Assembly (NCBI RefSeq): GCF_029338255.1
Contig: NZ_CP119787.1
Location: 1,798,001-1,862,000 of the forward strand
Length of the DNA stretch: 64,000 nucleotides
Direction: 5' to 3'
Origin: Haloarcula halobia
GTDB taxonomy: Archaea > Halobacteriota > Halobacteria > Halobacteriales > Haloarculaceae
Shown: in pieces, positions 44,349-52,890 of the stretch
Layout of the letters: the number at the start of each line of letters is the position of its first letter
Numbering within the stretch: position 1 is the stretch's first letter
Position numbers and translations under genes: made by a program
Notes under the pieces: model-generated
What the model saw: the letters and a program-made list of their open reading frames with translations, nothing else
What the model was told of the DNA's origin: nothing
Database searches by the model: none

Positions 44349-44454
44349 TGAAGCGGTTACCCCGAGGAGCACGTCACAGCAGCGTTTGCACCGTTCCACA
44401 CCCCATCCGGACCTCCACAAACTATGTACGAGGGATAGTACCCGTGACATATCG

Positions 44455-44796
44455 ATGACCGATTCGGACCTCGCAACCGTCCTCACTCTCCTCGATGACG
44501 AGCACGTCCGGTCGATACTGGCCGCCACGAGCGAGCGTCCGATGTCGGCCAACGAACTCGGCGAGCACTGTGGCCTGTCGACGACGTCTATCTATCGACG
44601 ACTCGACCGACTACGCGATGCAGATCTCGTGGCGGAACAGACGCGTCCGCGCTCAGACGGTCATCATGAGGCTGTGTACGTCTCCCGGCTCAACCGCTTC
44701 GAACTCGCTGTCCGGAATGGCTCTCTATCGTGGGAGATCGACCGACAGCAAGCCGACATCGCAGATCAATTGACCGAATTGTGGGGGCGGTTCTGA
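44455..44796 (+). CDS. ArsR-like winged-helix regulator
   Basis: The 113-aa product contains a winged helix: DDEHVRSILAATSERPMSANELGEHCG, STTSIYRRLDRLRDADLV and a wing with EQTRPRSDGHHEAVYV. It matches haloarchaeal HTH_20-type regulators normally paired with a DUF7521 membrane protein, as here (TGATG overlap). I take ATG 44455 as start; an in-frame ATG at 44341 overlapping the lipoprotein stop would add a 38-residue basic extension and cannot be excluded. Confidence 0.8.
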   Translation: MTDSDLATVLTLLDDEHVRSILAATSERPMSANELGEHCGLSTTSIYRRLDRLRDADLVAEQTRPRSDGHHEAVYVSRLNRFELAVRNGSLSWEIDRQQADIADQLTELWGRF

Positions 44797-45119
44797 TGGT
44801 CGTGTTCGGTCTGGATTCGCCGATCAGTGTCCTCGCCGGAATCGCCGCGACCGCGTCGGCCGTGATCGGGGTCTACATCGGTTATCAAGCGTATCGTGGA
44901 CTGCGACGCAACGACGACCCATCGATGCGGTGGCTCTCCGTGGGTATGATCCTCCTCTTTGGATTGACATACCTGCTCGCCGTCGCCGGACAGGGACTTA
45001 TCGCGTTCCGGGTCGTTCCGATCCACCTACAGAGCGTGTTTCGCCTGCTGGTACGCGTGACACAGGTAGTCGGATTGGGGTGCATCGCGTACTCACTGCG
45101 GGTCGCGACGACGACCTGA
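44796..45119 (+). CDS. DUF7521-like membrane protein
   Basis: The 107-aa product has three hydrophobic helices (~residues 8-30, ~45-68, ~80-100). Its ATG overlaps the regulator's TGA. The winged-helix/three-TM pair is a recurring haloarchaeal cassette in which the membrane protein may tether or sense for the regulator; this is context inference. No catalytic motif. Confidence 0.75.
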   Translation: MVVFGLDSPISVLAGIAATASAVIGVYIGYQAYRGLRRNDDPSMRWLSVGMILLFGLTYLLAVAGQGLIAFRVVPIHLQSVFRLLVRVTQVVGLGCIAYSLRVATTT

Positions 45120-45496
45120 CGAGGCGGTCCCATCCACACGGCACTATTCGGTGTCGACAGGACGAGACACCAATTCCCGTGGAATGATCGACGTCCTCCC
45201 CGCCCTGACACACGGGTTTTCCCCTGGACTCCCTGTACGGAACGGTCGGTCGCTGAATTCATCCGCTGTCTCGGTCATCCCGGTACTGACAGAGAGTGGA
45301 CAGCTGGCGCAACCACTGAATTGCGGGCACACAGCCCACACGGAGTCACGTCTCGCTTTGCGGGGCACACTGCCGAGAGCATTTTCACCACTGAACAAAC
45401 AATCGATGCCCGGCAGATACGTACGAGACGCCCTCCAACACGTGACCCCGACATACCGATAGGGGTGCGGTACTTCTACCTGATACGCAACACGTA
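45120..45496. other. Gene-free intergenic region
   Basis: About 380 nt between the membrane protein and the sensor kinase. Short frames on both strands have low-quality composition and resemble no family I know; decayed transposon DNA is possible but unsupported. The last ~30 nt contain the kinase promoter. Confidence 0.4.
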
Positions 45497-45504
45497 TTTA
45501 TATA
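45497..45504 (+). promoter_or_regulatory. TATA box of the sensor kinase gene
   Basis: TTTATATA lies 20-27 nt before ATG 45524, a near-perfect archaeal TATA box implying a leaderless message. Confidence 0.7.
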
Positions 45505-45523
45505 CTGTATAGTTAGTGCTGGT

Positions 45524-48500
45524 ATGGCTGACACTCACTCAGACCCAGAGTCACGGAGTGAGGGGACTTTCTACAGACAGGTCTTCGAGGGGGTTTCCGA
45601 CGCAATTTTCGTGTACGATCCGGCGAACGGCTCGATAGTCGATGTGAATCCGGCGGCCGCGGAGTTGACCGGGTACAGCGTCGGGACACTCAGAGGCCGG
45701 CCGGTCACGCAGTTCACGGCTGGGTCACCGGACCACGTCGAGACAGCAGTCGCCGAGCTCGTTGAGGATGCCTTTAGCGGCGACCAAACGTTCCAGTGGT
45801 TCATCGAACGTGCGGACGGTGAGATCCGCACAACCGAGGTATCCATACACCGGACGACCATCGCCGGAGCGGACAGAGTCCTCGCTCTCATGCGCGATGT
45901 GACTGACGAGAAACGAAAACAGGCCGAACTGGAAGCGACTCGTGACAGATTGTCGCTCCTCACGGAAGCAAGCCCCGACGTGTTCTGGATGTTTAGCGCC
46001 GATTGGGAACAGTGCTTGTACATCAACGACGCATACGAAACGGTCTGGGGGCGGTCTACCGATTCGCTCACAGCAGATCCCACCGACTTTCTCGCGGGAG
46101 TCAACCCTGACGATCGCGATATCGTCCGAAACGCGATGGAGAGGATGTCCAACGGCTCTCGCGTCACTGTCGAATACCGCGTCAACGAGGGCGAAGGGTT
46201 CGGGCGGTGGGTCTGGGTCGAAGGTGTCCCCATCTACGACGACGACGGTGAGCTGATACGCCACGCCGGATTTGCGAGAGACATCACTGAACGCAAACAG
46301 CTCGCGGTGGAACTCAGTGAACAGACGGAGGCGCTGACCGCGCTCACCGACAACGTTCCCGTGGTCCTGTTCGAAATCGATGAGGATGGGCGGTTTACCC
46401 AGCTGAAAGGCCGTCAAGTCACTGCACTCGATATCGATGCTGACCGGAGTATCGGGCGGTCAATTTTCGACGTGTTTGCAGGGAACGACGCGATATGTGA
46501 CGCCGCGCGCGAGGCACTGGATGGGAATGCCGTGAGAGAGACGATAGACATCGGGGGTCTGACGCTCGACGCATGGTTCGAACCGACACACGCTGAGAAC
46601 GGTACCCTAGAGGGAGTGATAGGCGTCGCAGTCGACGTGACCGAACGCGAGCAGTACCAGACAGCACTACAGGCAAACGAACAGGCACTCAGTGACCTGT
46701 ATCGGCGTGGGTCACAGAGCGACTTATCGTCTCCCGAGCGGATAGAGGCGTTACTGGATGTCGGGCGAGAACGGCTGGGTCTCGGGTACGGGTTTCTGAC
46801 ACGGATCGACGACGGGACACAGCACATCGTGGAGGCCCTGGGCACGCACGAAGCGCTTCAAAGTGGGGCTTCGGCACCGCTCGAAGAAGCCTATTGCCGC
46901 AAAACGGTTGTCGCGGACGGGTTGGTCGGCGTCGAAAATGCACCGTCTGAAGGGTGGGAAGACGACCCGGCGTACCAGAGATTCGATCTCCACTGTTATC
47001 TCGGTGGGAAAATCGAGGTCGACGGCGAGGTGTACGGAACGGTCTGCTTCGCGGACTCCGAACCCCGAGACCAACCGTTCTCGCAGTTCGAGCGTACGTT
47101 CGTCGAATTACTCATCCAGTGGCTGGAGTTCGAGTTACAACACGAGCAACAGGAGGCGGTGCTGAGGACGGCACGCGACGAACTGTCCTCTGTGTTATCG
47201 ACCTCGCCGCTGGCAATCGTCGAACTGGATACGGACGCGGCGGTCAAACGGTGGAATGACGCCGCGGAGACGATGTTCGGCGTGCCGGAATCCGAAGCCG
47301 TCGGCTCGACCTTTCCCGCAGTCCCGAGCTCGATGCGAGAGACGCTTACGGAACTGTTTGACCGCGTTCTCGCTGGAGAGACACTCACCGGGTACGAACT
47401 CTCACAGACACGTCCGGATGGCACAGTTCGTACCCTGGCCCTCAACGCGGCACCGATAGAAGCCACGAGCGGCACGTACAGTGGTGTCGTCGCGACGTTT
47501 GCAGATATCACGGCCCAGAAACGGTCAGAGAGCCGAATCGACGCCTTGCGACGGGCGACGCGGCAACTCCTGGCAGTTACGGACGAGACGGAGGTGGGGA
47601 CCATCGCTGTTGAGACGGCTGCCGAGGCCCTCGGGTATCCAGTGTGTGCAATGTGGATCTACGACGATACCGACGACGTCCTGCGACCGCTGGCAGAAAC
47701 CGACACAGCCCGGGAGGTAGTCGGACCAGCACCGACGGTACAGCGCGGTGAGGGACTGTTTTGGGAGGCGTTTACGACCGGCGAGATACAGCGACTGGAT
47801 TCGTCAGCGGACCGCGCTGATATCTTCAACCCCGAAACGGAGCTGCACTCGGAAATCATCGTTCCGATCGGGAGGTACGGGGTGTTTGCCGTCTCCTCGA
47901 CTGCGACAGATGCGTTCGGTGACAGCGACGTCGACCTCCTCGAGACGCTGTCAGACACGCTCACAGCCGCCTTGAACAGCGTCTCTGACCGCCGGTTGCT
48001 GAACCGGCGGCGCGAAGAACTCGAGCGCCAGAACGAACAACTCGACGAGTTCGCCAGCGTTGTAGCACACGACATTCGTGGCCCGTTGACGGCCGCACGG
48101 GGGTTCCTCGAACTCGCACTGGAAACGAACGACGAGCAGCTGTTCGAGCGGGTCGATCAGGCTCACGCTCGCATGGAGCAGTTCATCAACGATTTGCTGA
48201 CTCTCGCGCGTCAGGGCAAATCGATATCCGACCCGGAACCGACTGATTTCCGAACCGTCGTCGAAGCGGCCGGGACGGCCGTCCCCAGTAGTGCGACCCT
48301 CGTTATCGAGGGAGACTTGCCAACCCGGCCCGGGGATGGGTCTCGTCTGGAACAGGTGTTCAGCAACCTCTTTCGAAACGCCGTTGAACATGGGGGCGCG
48401 GACGTCACTATCACCGTGGGGTCACTATCGGACGGGGCTGGGGTGTTCATCGAAAACGACGGGGAACCGATTCCACGGGCGAGACAGCCCCACATCTTCG

Positions 48501-48679
48501 GCTTCGGCTACACCGATAGTCCCACCGGAACCGGGGTCGGATTGGCTATCGTCTCGGAGATCGTCGAGGCCCACGGCTGGACGATATCCGTGACCGATGC
48601 CGAGGGTGGCGGTCCGCGGTTCGAGATCCTGTTCGGGGCCGACGGCATCCCGAACCCATTGGCGGAACCCGCCGAGTAG
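45524..48679 (+). CDS. Multi-PAS/GAF sensor histidine kinase
   Basis: The 1051-aa cytoplasmic kinase has, in order, PAS (~14-122, VFEGVSDAIFVYDPANGSI), PAS (~143-258), PAS (~270-380), GAF (~405-535), PAS (~550-655, LSSVLSTSPLAIVELDTDAA), GAF (~670-810), HisKA and HATPase. The phosphoacceptor is His849 in VVAHDIRGPL. The N-box is SNLFRNAVEHGG and the G-boxes GVFIENDGEPIP and TGTGVGLAIVSEI. No transmembrane helices are visible, so it should sense intracellular cues such as redox or ligands. No response regulator is adjacent. Lower-G+C codon use fits the accessory block. Confidence 0.93.
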   Translation: MADTHSDPESRSEGTFYRQVFEGVSDAIFVYDPANGSIVDVNPAAAELTGYSVGTLRGRPVTQFTAGSPDHVETAVAELVEDAFSGDQTFQWFIERADGEIRTTEVSIHRTTIAGADRVLALMRDVTDEKRKQAELEATRDRLSLLTEASPDVFWMFSADWEQCLYINDAYETVWGRSTDSLTADPTDFLAGVNPDDRDIVRNAMERMSNGSRVTVEYRVNEGEGFGRWVWVEGVPIYDDDGELIRHAGFARDITERKQLAVELSEQTEALTALTDNVPVVLFEIDEDGRFTQLKGRQVTALDIDADRSIGRSIFDVFAGNDAICDAAREALDGNAVRETIDIGGLTLDAWFEPTHAENGTLEGVIGVAVDVTEREQYQTALQANEQALSDLYRRGSQSDLSSPERIEALLDVGRERLGLGYGFLTRIDDGTQHIVEALGTHEALQSGASAPLEEAYCRKTVVADGLVGVENAPSEGWEDDPAYQRFDLHCYLGGKIEVDGEVYGTVCFADSEPRDQPFSQFERTFVELLIQWLEFELQHEQQEAVLRTARDELSSVLSTSPLAIVELDTDAAVKRWNDAAETMFGVPESEAVGSTFPAVPSSMRETLTELFDRVLAGETLTGYELSQTRPDGTVRTLALNAAPIEATSGTYSGVVATFADITAQKRSESRIDALRRATRQLLAVTDETEVGTIAVETAAEALGYPVCAMWIYDDTDDVLRPLAETDTAREVVGPAPTVQRGEGLFWEAFTTGEIQRLDSSADRADIFNPETELHSEIIVPIGRYGVFAVSSTATDAFGDSDVDLLETLSDTLTAALNSVSDRRLLNRRREELERQNEQLDEFASVVAHDIRGPLTAARGFLELALETNDEQLFERVDQAHARMEQFINDLLTLARQGKSISDPEPTDFRTVVEAAGTAVPSSATLVIEGDLPTRPGDGSRLEQVFSNLFRNAVEHGGADVTITVGSLSDGAGVFIENDGEPIPRARQPHIFGFGYTDSPTGTGVGLAIVSEIVEAHGWTISVTDAEGGGPRFEILFGADGIPNPLAEPAE

Positions 48680-48796
48680 TAGCGGTCACCGTATCCTTGT
48701 CGGCACTGTGTCGTCGGTGGCTCCGATGGAGTCGGGCCGGGTCAGCACGCCGAGGAACGCTCCCGGGACGACTCCGATGTGGGCAGCGACCGGTAG

Positions 48797-49038
48797 TCAC
48801 CGGACAGTTCGTGCGCTCTTCGGCCGCGCCAGCCGGCGGTGTACGACCTGTCCTGGTGGTCCAACCCGCGCCGACTGACGGTCCGTGAGAATCTCCCCCG
48901 TCGGCCGTATCGCCTCCGGGTCGTCTGTGACCATCTCCGCGAAGGTGTTCTCGACGCCCGCCGGGTGGATTCCCGGCTGTTCGGGTGTGACGATGTCGAC
49001 GTCGAGCGCCTTCCCGTGCTGGTGGTCGGTGTTCGCTG
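48797..49038 (-). pseudogene. Possible gene fragment downstream of the binding protein
   Basis: The minus-strand frame just beyond the binding-protein stop encodes an acidic, protein-like stretch (NTDHQHGKALDVDIVTPEQP ... VENTFAEMVTDDPEAIRPTG) with G/C-biased third positions. It then decays into Arg/Pro-rich sequence with no start codon of its own. I cannot identify the family. A truncated or frameshifted gene, perhaps co-transcribed with the binding protein, is the likeliest reading. Confidence 0.3.
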
Positions 49039-49040
49039 AT

Positions 49041-49943
49041 TCAGCGTCTCTCCCCGGGCCAACCGGTTGGCACGTACTGGCCGAAGTTCGGCCGTGGCGA
49101 CAGTGCTGTGGGACGAAACGCCTGCATGCCATTCACCTCGAACTCCGCGATGGCTGCTTGCCCGGGGCCGGTCAGATACCCCGCGAATCCCATGGCGAGG
49201 GGATATGCGCTCTCGTGTCTGGCGGGGTTCACCGGGATGACCGCGTAGTCGTTGCGAAGCAGCGGCGGTGGATCCGCGAGTCCACCGGCGACGTGTGCCG
49301 CGAGTGGTCCGTCACTGCTCACGTTGAGAAACGTCCCCCGGTCGCTCAACGTGTACGCCCCGATCTGTTCAGCGGTGACCAGTGTACTCCCCATACCCTG
49401 ACCGGTCTCACGGTACCACGCCCCCGACGGAGTGATACCGGTCTCCGCCCACACCTGGCGTTCTCGGAGGTGCGTCCCCGAGCGATCACCCCGTGACAGA
49501 AACGGAACCTCCGCTTCGGCAATCGCGCGAAAGGCCCCGGTCGGAGAGCGCTCGGTCACGCCCGCCGGATCGTCGGACGGGCCGACGATCATGAAATCGT
49601 TGACCATGAGACGCCGCCGGTTGATTCCGTGTCCGGCGCGGATGAACTCGTTTTCCAGCGGCCGGGCGTGGACGAGGACGACATCACAGTCGCCGTCCCG
49701 GGCCGTTCGGAGCGCGGCCCCCGTGCCCCGGACGACTGTCTTCAGCGTCGCGCCGAACGACGCTTCGAACTCGGGCGTCAGTGCCCCCAGAAGTCCACTA
49801 TCGTGGGCGGTGGTGGCGGTTGCGAGCGTTAGCGTCTTCACCGGTCGGTCGGCGTCGGTAGCGGGCAGACGAGTCCCGGCGCAGCCGGCGACCGATAGCG
49901 ACCCGCCCACACCGAGCATCTGGACGTATTTCCGTCGACGCAC
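49041..49943 (-). CDS. TupA/WtpA-type oxyanion-binding lipoprotein
   Basis: The 300-aa precursor (GTG start) has a basic N-terminus, hydrophobic helix and lipobox VAGC. The mature part matches tungstate/molybdate binding proteins: TLTLATATTAHDSGLLGALTP, VVRGTGAALRTARDGDCDVV, LVHARPLE, FLSRGDRSGTHLRE and YTLSDRGTFL. It binds WO4/MoO4-like anions for an ABC importer, yet no permease or ATPase gene is in this window. A GATATAAC element at 49970-49977 (minus strand) fits its promoter. Confidence 0.85.
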   Translation of the reverse strand: MRRRKYVQMLGVGGSLSVAGCAGTRLPATDADRPVKTLTLATATTAHDSGLLGALTPEFEASFGATLKTVVRGTGAALRTARDGDCDVVLVHARPLENEFIRAGHGINRRRLMVNDFMIVGPSDDPAGVTERSPTGAFRAIAEAEVPFLSRGDRSGTHLRERQVWAETGITPSGAWYRETGQGMGSTLVTAEQIGAYTLSDRGTFLNVSSDGPLAAHVAGGLADPPPLLRNDYAVIPVNPARHESAYPLAMGFAGYLTGPGQAAIAEFEVNGMQAFRPTALSPRPNFGQYVPTGWPGERR

Positions 49944-49969
49944 GCTATTGTCAATGTACTGTGGCTACG

Positions 49970-49977
49970 TTATATCA
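49970..49977 (-). promoter_or_regulatory. TATA box of the TupA-like gene
   Basis: On the minus strand a GATATAAC-type element lies about 27-34 nt before the GTG start at 49943. Confidence 0.45.
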
Positions 49978-50285
49978 CCAACGAAACCAGAATTGGTTAC
50001 CCCCTGGTGCTTACACGTCGTTGACGACCCAGAGGTCACCTGTCTCTACCGCTCCAAGCGACTCGTTACGACTACCGACTCGTGACCCACTCGCGCGCTA
50101 TTGAGCACGGCTGTCGAAAGCTATCACCGGCTGGGAGGTCCACCGAGGCAGTTATCTTAAATCGCCAACAGTAGCCTCCTCGGAACACGCTCGGACAGGC
50201 ACACTACGCTGATACATAGTGGGGACAGCCTCGATCCACCGGGTTCGAGACAACAGTTACGGGGAGGCACACCGACAGGCCGGGT
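49978..50285. other. Intergenic region, no gene seen
   Basis: Roughly 310 nt between the divergent binding-protein and dehydrogenase genes. An A/T-rich TTATCTTAAATC near 50151-50162 is the only promoter-like element for the dehydrogenase, leaving a ~100-nt leader. No RNA gene or convincing frame is seen. Confidence 0.35.
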
Positions 50286-51215
50286 ATGGCTCTCGAACGA
50301 CTCGGCATCCACCCGACTGTATCGACGGTCTTTCCACCGGCGGTATTGCGCGACGAACTGGCCGATAGCCCGATCGAGACGGTCGTCCTCGAGGACACGC
50401 CCGACTCGATTACGGGTTGTGACGCCATCGTCACCTTCGCCCATCGGGAGGCGTTTTTCGATGTCGATTGGGTCCACTCGATACAGGCCGGCGTCGATCG
50501 GTTTCCGGAGGATCGGTTCGACGCTGCGGGCGTCGTGCTGACCAACAGCACCGGGATCCACGGTGATGCGATCGGGGAGACGGTCGCGAGTTACGTCCTC
50601 GCGTTCGCTCGGCGACTGCACGAACACGTCGCCCATCAGCAGGCCCGCGAGTGGTCCCAACCAGACTGGGACGACGGCTGGACCGTCGCCGGCGAGCGTG
50701 CCTGTGTCGTCGGACTCGGTGGTCTCGGGCGCGGGATCGTCGACAGACTGACCGGTCTCGACCTCGATGTGACGGGCGTCCGGCGGACACCGACACCCGA
50801 ACCCGGAGTCGACCGGACGTACACCCCCAGCGATCTGGAGACGGCCGTCGCCGATGCCCGGTTCGTCGTGCTGGCGGTTCCGTTGACCGACGAGACCGAA
50901 CAGCTCGTCGACGGGGCGATTCTGGACGCCATGGCGGAGGACGCATATCTGATCAACGTCGCTCGCGGTGGCGTCATCGACCAGGATGCGCTGCGCGATG
51001 CGCTCGACGCAGGTTCGATCGCCGGTGCAGCGCTGGACGTCTTCGAGACCGAACCCCTGCCGGAGTCCTCACCGCTGTGGGCGATAGACGAGGTGATCGT
51101 CTCGCCCCACTGCGGGGCGTTCACCCGCGACTACGGGCGACACGTCGCTGCCATCGTTCGCGAGAGTGTCCGACGGTTCCGCGACGGGCGATCCCCCGTC
51201 AACAGAGTCGTGTAA
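50286..51215 (+). CDS. D-2-hydroxyacid dehydrogenase family protein
   Basis: The 309-aa product has NAD motif VVGLGGLGRGIVDRL (~residues 141-155), catalytic Arg in LINVARGGVIDQ, Glu in FETEPLPE and His in VSPHCGAF. All three catalytic residues are present. It probably reduces a 2-ketoacid to a D-2-hydroxyacid; substrate unknown (phosphoglycerate dehydrogenases have an extra domain absent here). It stands alone between the TupA-like gene and a small membrane protein. Confidence 0.88.
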   Translation: MALERLGIHPTVSTVFPPAVLRDELADSPIETVVLEDTPDSITGCDAIVTFAHREAFFDVDWVHSIQAGVDRFPEDRFDAAGVVLTNSTGIHGDAIGETVASYVLAFARRLHEHVAHQQAREWSQPDWDDGWTVAGERACVVGLGGLGRGIVDRLTGLDLDVTGVRRTPTPEPGVDRTYTPSDLETAVADARFVVLAVPLTDETEQLVDGAILDAMAEDAYLINVARGGVIDQDALRDALDAGSIAGAALDVFETEPLPESSPLWAIDEVIVSPHCGAFTRDYGRHVAAIVRESVRRFRDGRSPVNRVV

Positions 51216-51293
51216 TCTACTCTACGAGCCCCACGCCTCGCCCGGCGAGGTGACCAGCGCCAGCGTGATCAACCCCCGGTGCGAAAACCCACC

Positions 51294-51566
51294 ATGCGTG
51301 CGGCTCGACTCGTGACGGACTGTTTCCTGTACTGCGGTGTGGTCCTCCTGCTGAACAACCTGGTCGTCTACGGCGTGCGGGTCAGCGTGGAGAGCGTCGC
51401 GAACTACGGGCTCGCCGTTGTCATCGCGTTCGTGGGGTTCTCTCGGCTCTTGCGACCCGAGATCGAAGCACAGCGGCCCGCCGAGTACGGCTTTTTCACG
51501 TACGTGATGGTCGGGCTGGCCGTCGTATTGACTGTCCTCGTCGTGGCCCAGCTGGTCGCCGTCTGA
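51294..51566 (+). CDS. Small three-TM membrane protein
   Basis: The 90-aa product has hydrophobic helices at ~residues 7-25, ~32-50 and ~67-90. I use ATG 51294; an in-frame GTG at 51279 would add five residues. No family recognised. It converges on the CPBP pseudogene. Confidence 0.6.
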   Translation: MRAARLVTDCFLYCGVVLLLNNLVVYGVRVSVESVANYGLAVVIAFVGFSRLLRPEIEAQRPAEYGFFTYVMVGLAVVLTVLVVAQLVAV

Positions 51567-51585
51567 AGGTGGCCGGCTCGAGACT

Positions 51586-52077
51586 CCCCGACGAACCCGG
51601 GTAGTCGGTCAGATGAGCGAGCGCGAAGACAGTCACCCGCCCGACGACCGCGGTGACGCGACCGAAGCGGTCCCGGAGCAGTCCCTGGGGAGAGCCGCAA
51701 AGAGCGTCTCCTCCTGGGACGCGGCGACGGCGAAGCCGAAGAACCACCCCAAAAGGGGCGTCGTGACCCATGTCGCTCCCCGTGCTCGCGGTGTCCGTCG
51801 GCGCTGGTGCGGCTCCGGCCGCCCCGACGGGGCCGAGCCCGGGCAGAATCGCCGAGAGCGCGAGCACGCCACCCAGCGTCACCGGGAGCACGGCGACGGT
51901 GCCGAGGAGACCCCGTGTGCGGTCACCGCGAAGTCGACCACGGTCGACCCACCACGCACGGAGGTCGACACCGACCCGGCGCGTGACTCCGAGGTAAACC
52001 GGTCCGACCGCGAGGTGGAGGAAGACGCCACCGAGAAACGCGAGCAAGAGCAGGGCGGGCGGCGGGGACGACCCCAC
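51586..52077 (-). pseudogene. Frameshifted CPBP (CAAX) intramembrane protease
   Basis: Reading from GTG 52077, one frame encodes two hydrophobic helices (ALLLLAFLGGVFLHLAVGPV; LLGTVAVLPVTLGGVLALSA). The frame then shifts into TTPLLGWFFGFAVAASQEETLF, the CPBP EE motif, and shifts back into QGLLRDRFGRVTAVVG and FALAHLTDYPGSSG, the second motif region. Restoring one missing C at about 51697 would recreate EETLFRG. The C-terminal third of the family is absent. Two compensating indels plus truncation make a functional membrane protease unlikely. A plus-strand 166-aa hydrophilic frame over the same DNA is its antisense shadow. Confidence 0.7.
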
Positions 52078-52122
52078 TCGGAGACCACGCCCTTTACCCG
52101 GGCACCCGGATAATCGTACGTT

Positions 52123-52698
52123 ATGTGGGTACGGGACGTTTCTGGGCGACTCGAGGCGCTGTTGTCCGTCATTTTCGTCCCTGCGGTCATCGCTCACGAA
52201 TACACCCACCACCTCACGCACACGCATCTGTACGGCCGAGAAACGAAAATCGAATTCGAGGTATTCGACCTCTCCTCGACGAAAACGGACAGAGTCGTCT
52301 TCGTCGACGGTGCGACTGACCAATCTCGACCAGCCGCTGGATCGAACGGGTCACCGATACCGGCCGAAACCGCGACCGAATCACTGGTAGCGACGATTCT
52401 CGCCCCGTTTGCCGTCGCGCTCCCGCTCGTCGTCTTCGTGGTGGTCCCGGGACTGATCATCGACTCGGGTCAGGGGCCGATCTTCGCTGCGGTGGAGCTG
52501 TTTCTCATCGTACAGGGGTTCGGATTCGTGTTTCAAACCGGTCCATCGGAGGGTGATATGAACCGGCACTTCACACTCTTTGGAGCGGACAGCGGGTACA
52601 GAGACACCGTCGTCTACAATGTCATCCGGCTGGTCGAGTTCGGACTGCTGGTGGCATATCTGTTCGTCGTCGTCCCGATGCTCGGCAGGGTTCCGTAG
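52123..52698 (+). CDS. Membrane HEYTH metalloprotease-like protein
   Basis: The 191-aa product has an early helix carrying the zinc motif HEYTH (AVIAHEYTHHLTHTH, ~residues 24-38). Three further hydrophobic segments follow (ATILAPFAVALPLVVFVVVP; IFAAVELFLIVQGFGFVF; VEFGLLVAYLFVVVPM). The arrangement recalls DUF3267-type site-2-like membrane metallopeptidases. The third metal ligand is not obvious, so activity is uncertain. It is divergent from the CPBP protease remnant, a notable pairing of two membrane-protease families. Confidence 0.65.
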   Translation: MWVRDVSGRLEALLSVIFVPAVIAHEYTHHLTHTHLYGRETKIEFEVFDLSSTKTDRVVFVDGATDQSRPAAGSNGSPIPAETATESLVATILAPFAVALPLVVFVVVPGLIIDSGQGPIFAAVELFLIVQGFGFVFQTGPSEGDMNRHFTLFGADSGYRDTVVYNVIRLVEFGLLVAYLFVVVPMLGRVP

Positions 52699-52859
52699 GT
52701 CTCGCTGTCTCAGCACTGTGGATCGGTGGATACGTTCGGCCACGTCCCTGATATGGGGAATGGCCCGTGACGGTCTTGTTGACGTGGTCAGCACGCCGCG
52801 GGATATTTTCGGCTGGTCTTCCACCGGGCCGAGATTCCGAGTGCGAAACCGGCCACCCA

Positions 52860-52867
52860 CTTTACTA
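52860..52867 (+). promoter_or_regulatory. TATA box for the RNA-ligase-like gene
   Basis: TTTACTAT lies 24-31 nt before GTG 52891 and argues for that codon as a leaderless start instead of the GTG at 52879. Confidence 0.5.
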
Positions 52868-52890
52868 TCCTGGGGGGTGTGGGTCGGACT

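Noticed and set aside
51613-52113. 166-aa plus-strand hydrophilic frame starting MSEREDSH
   Set aside because: The minus strand encodes CPBP helices and motifs over the same bases, so the plus frame is their antisense.
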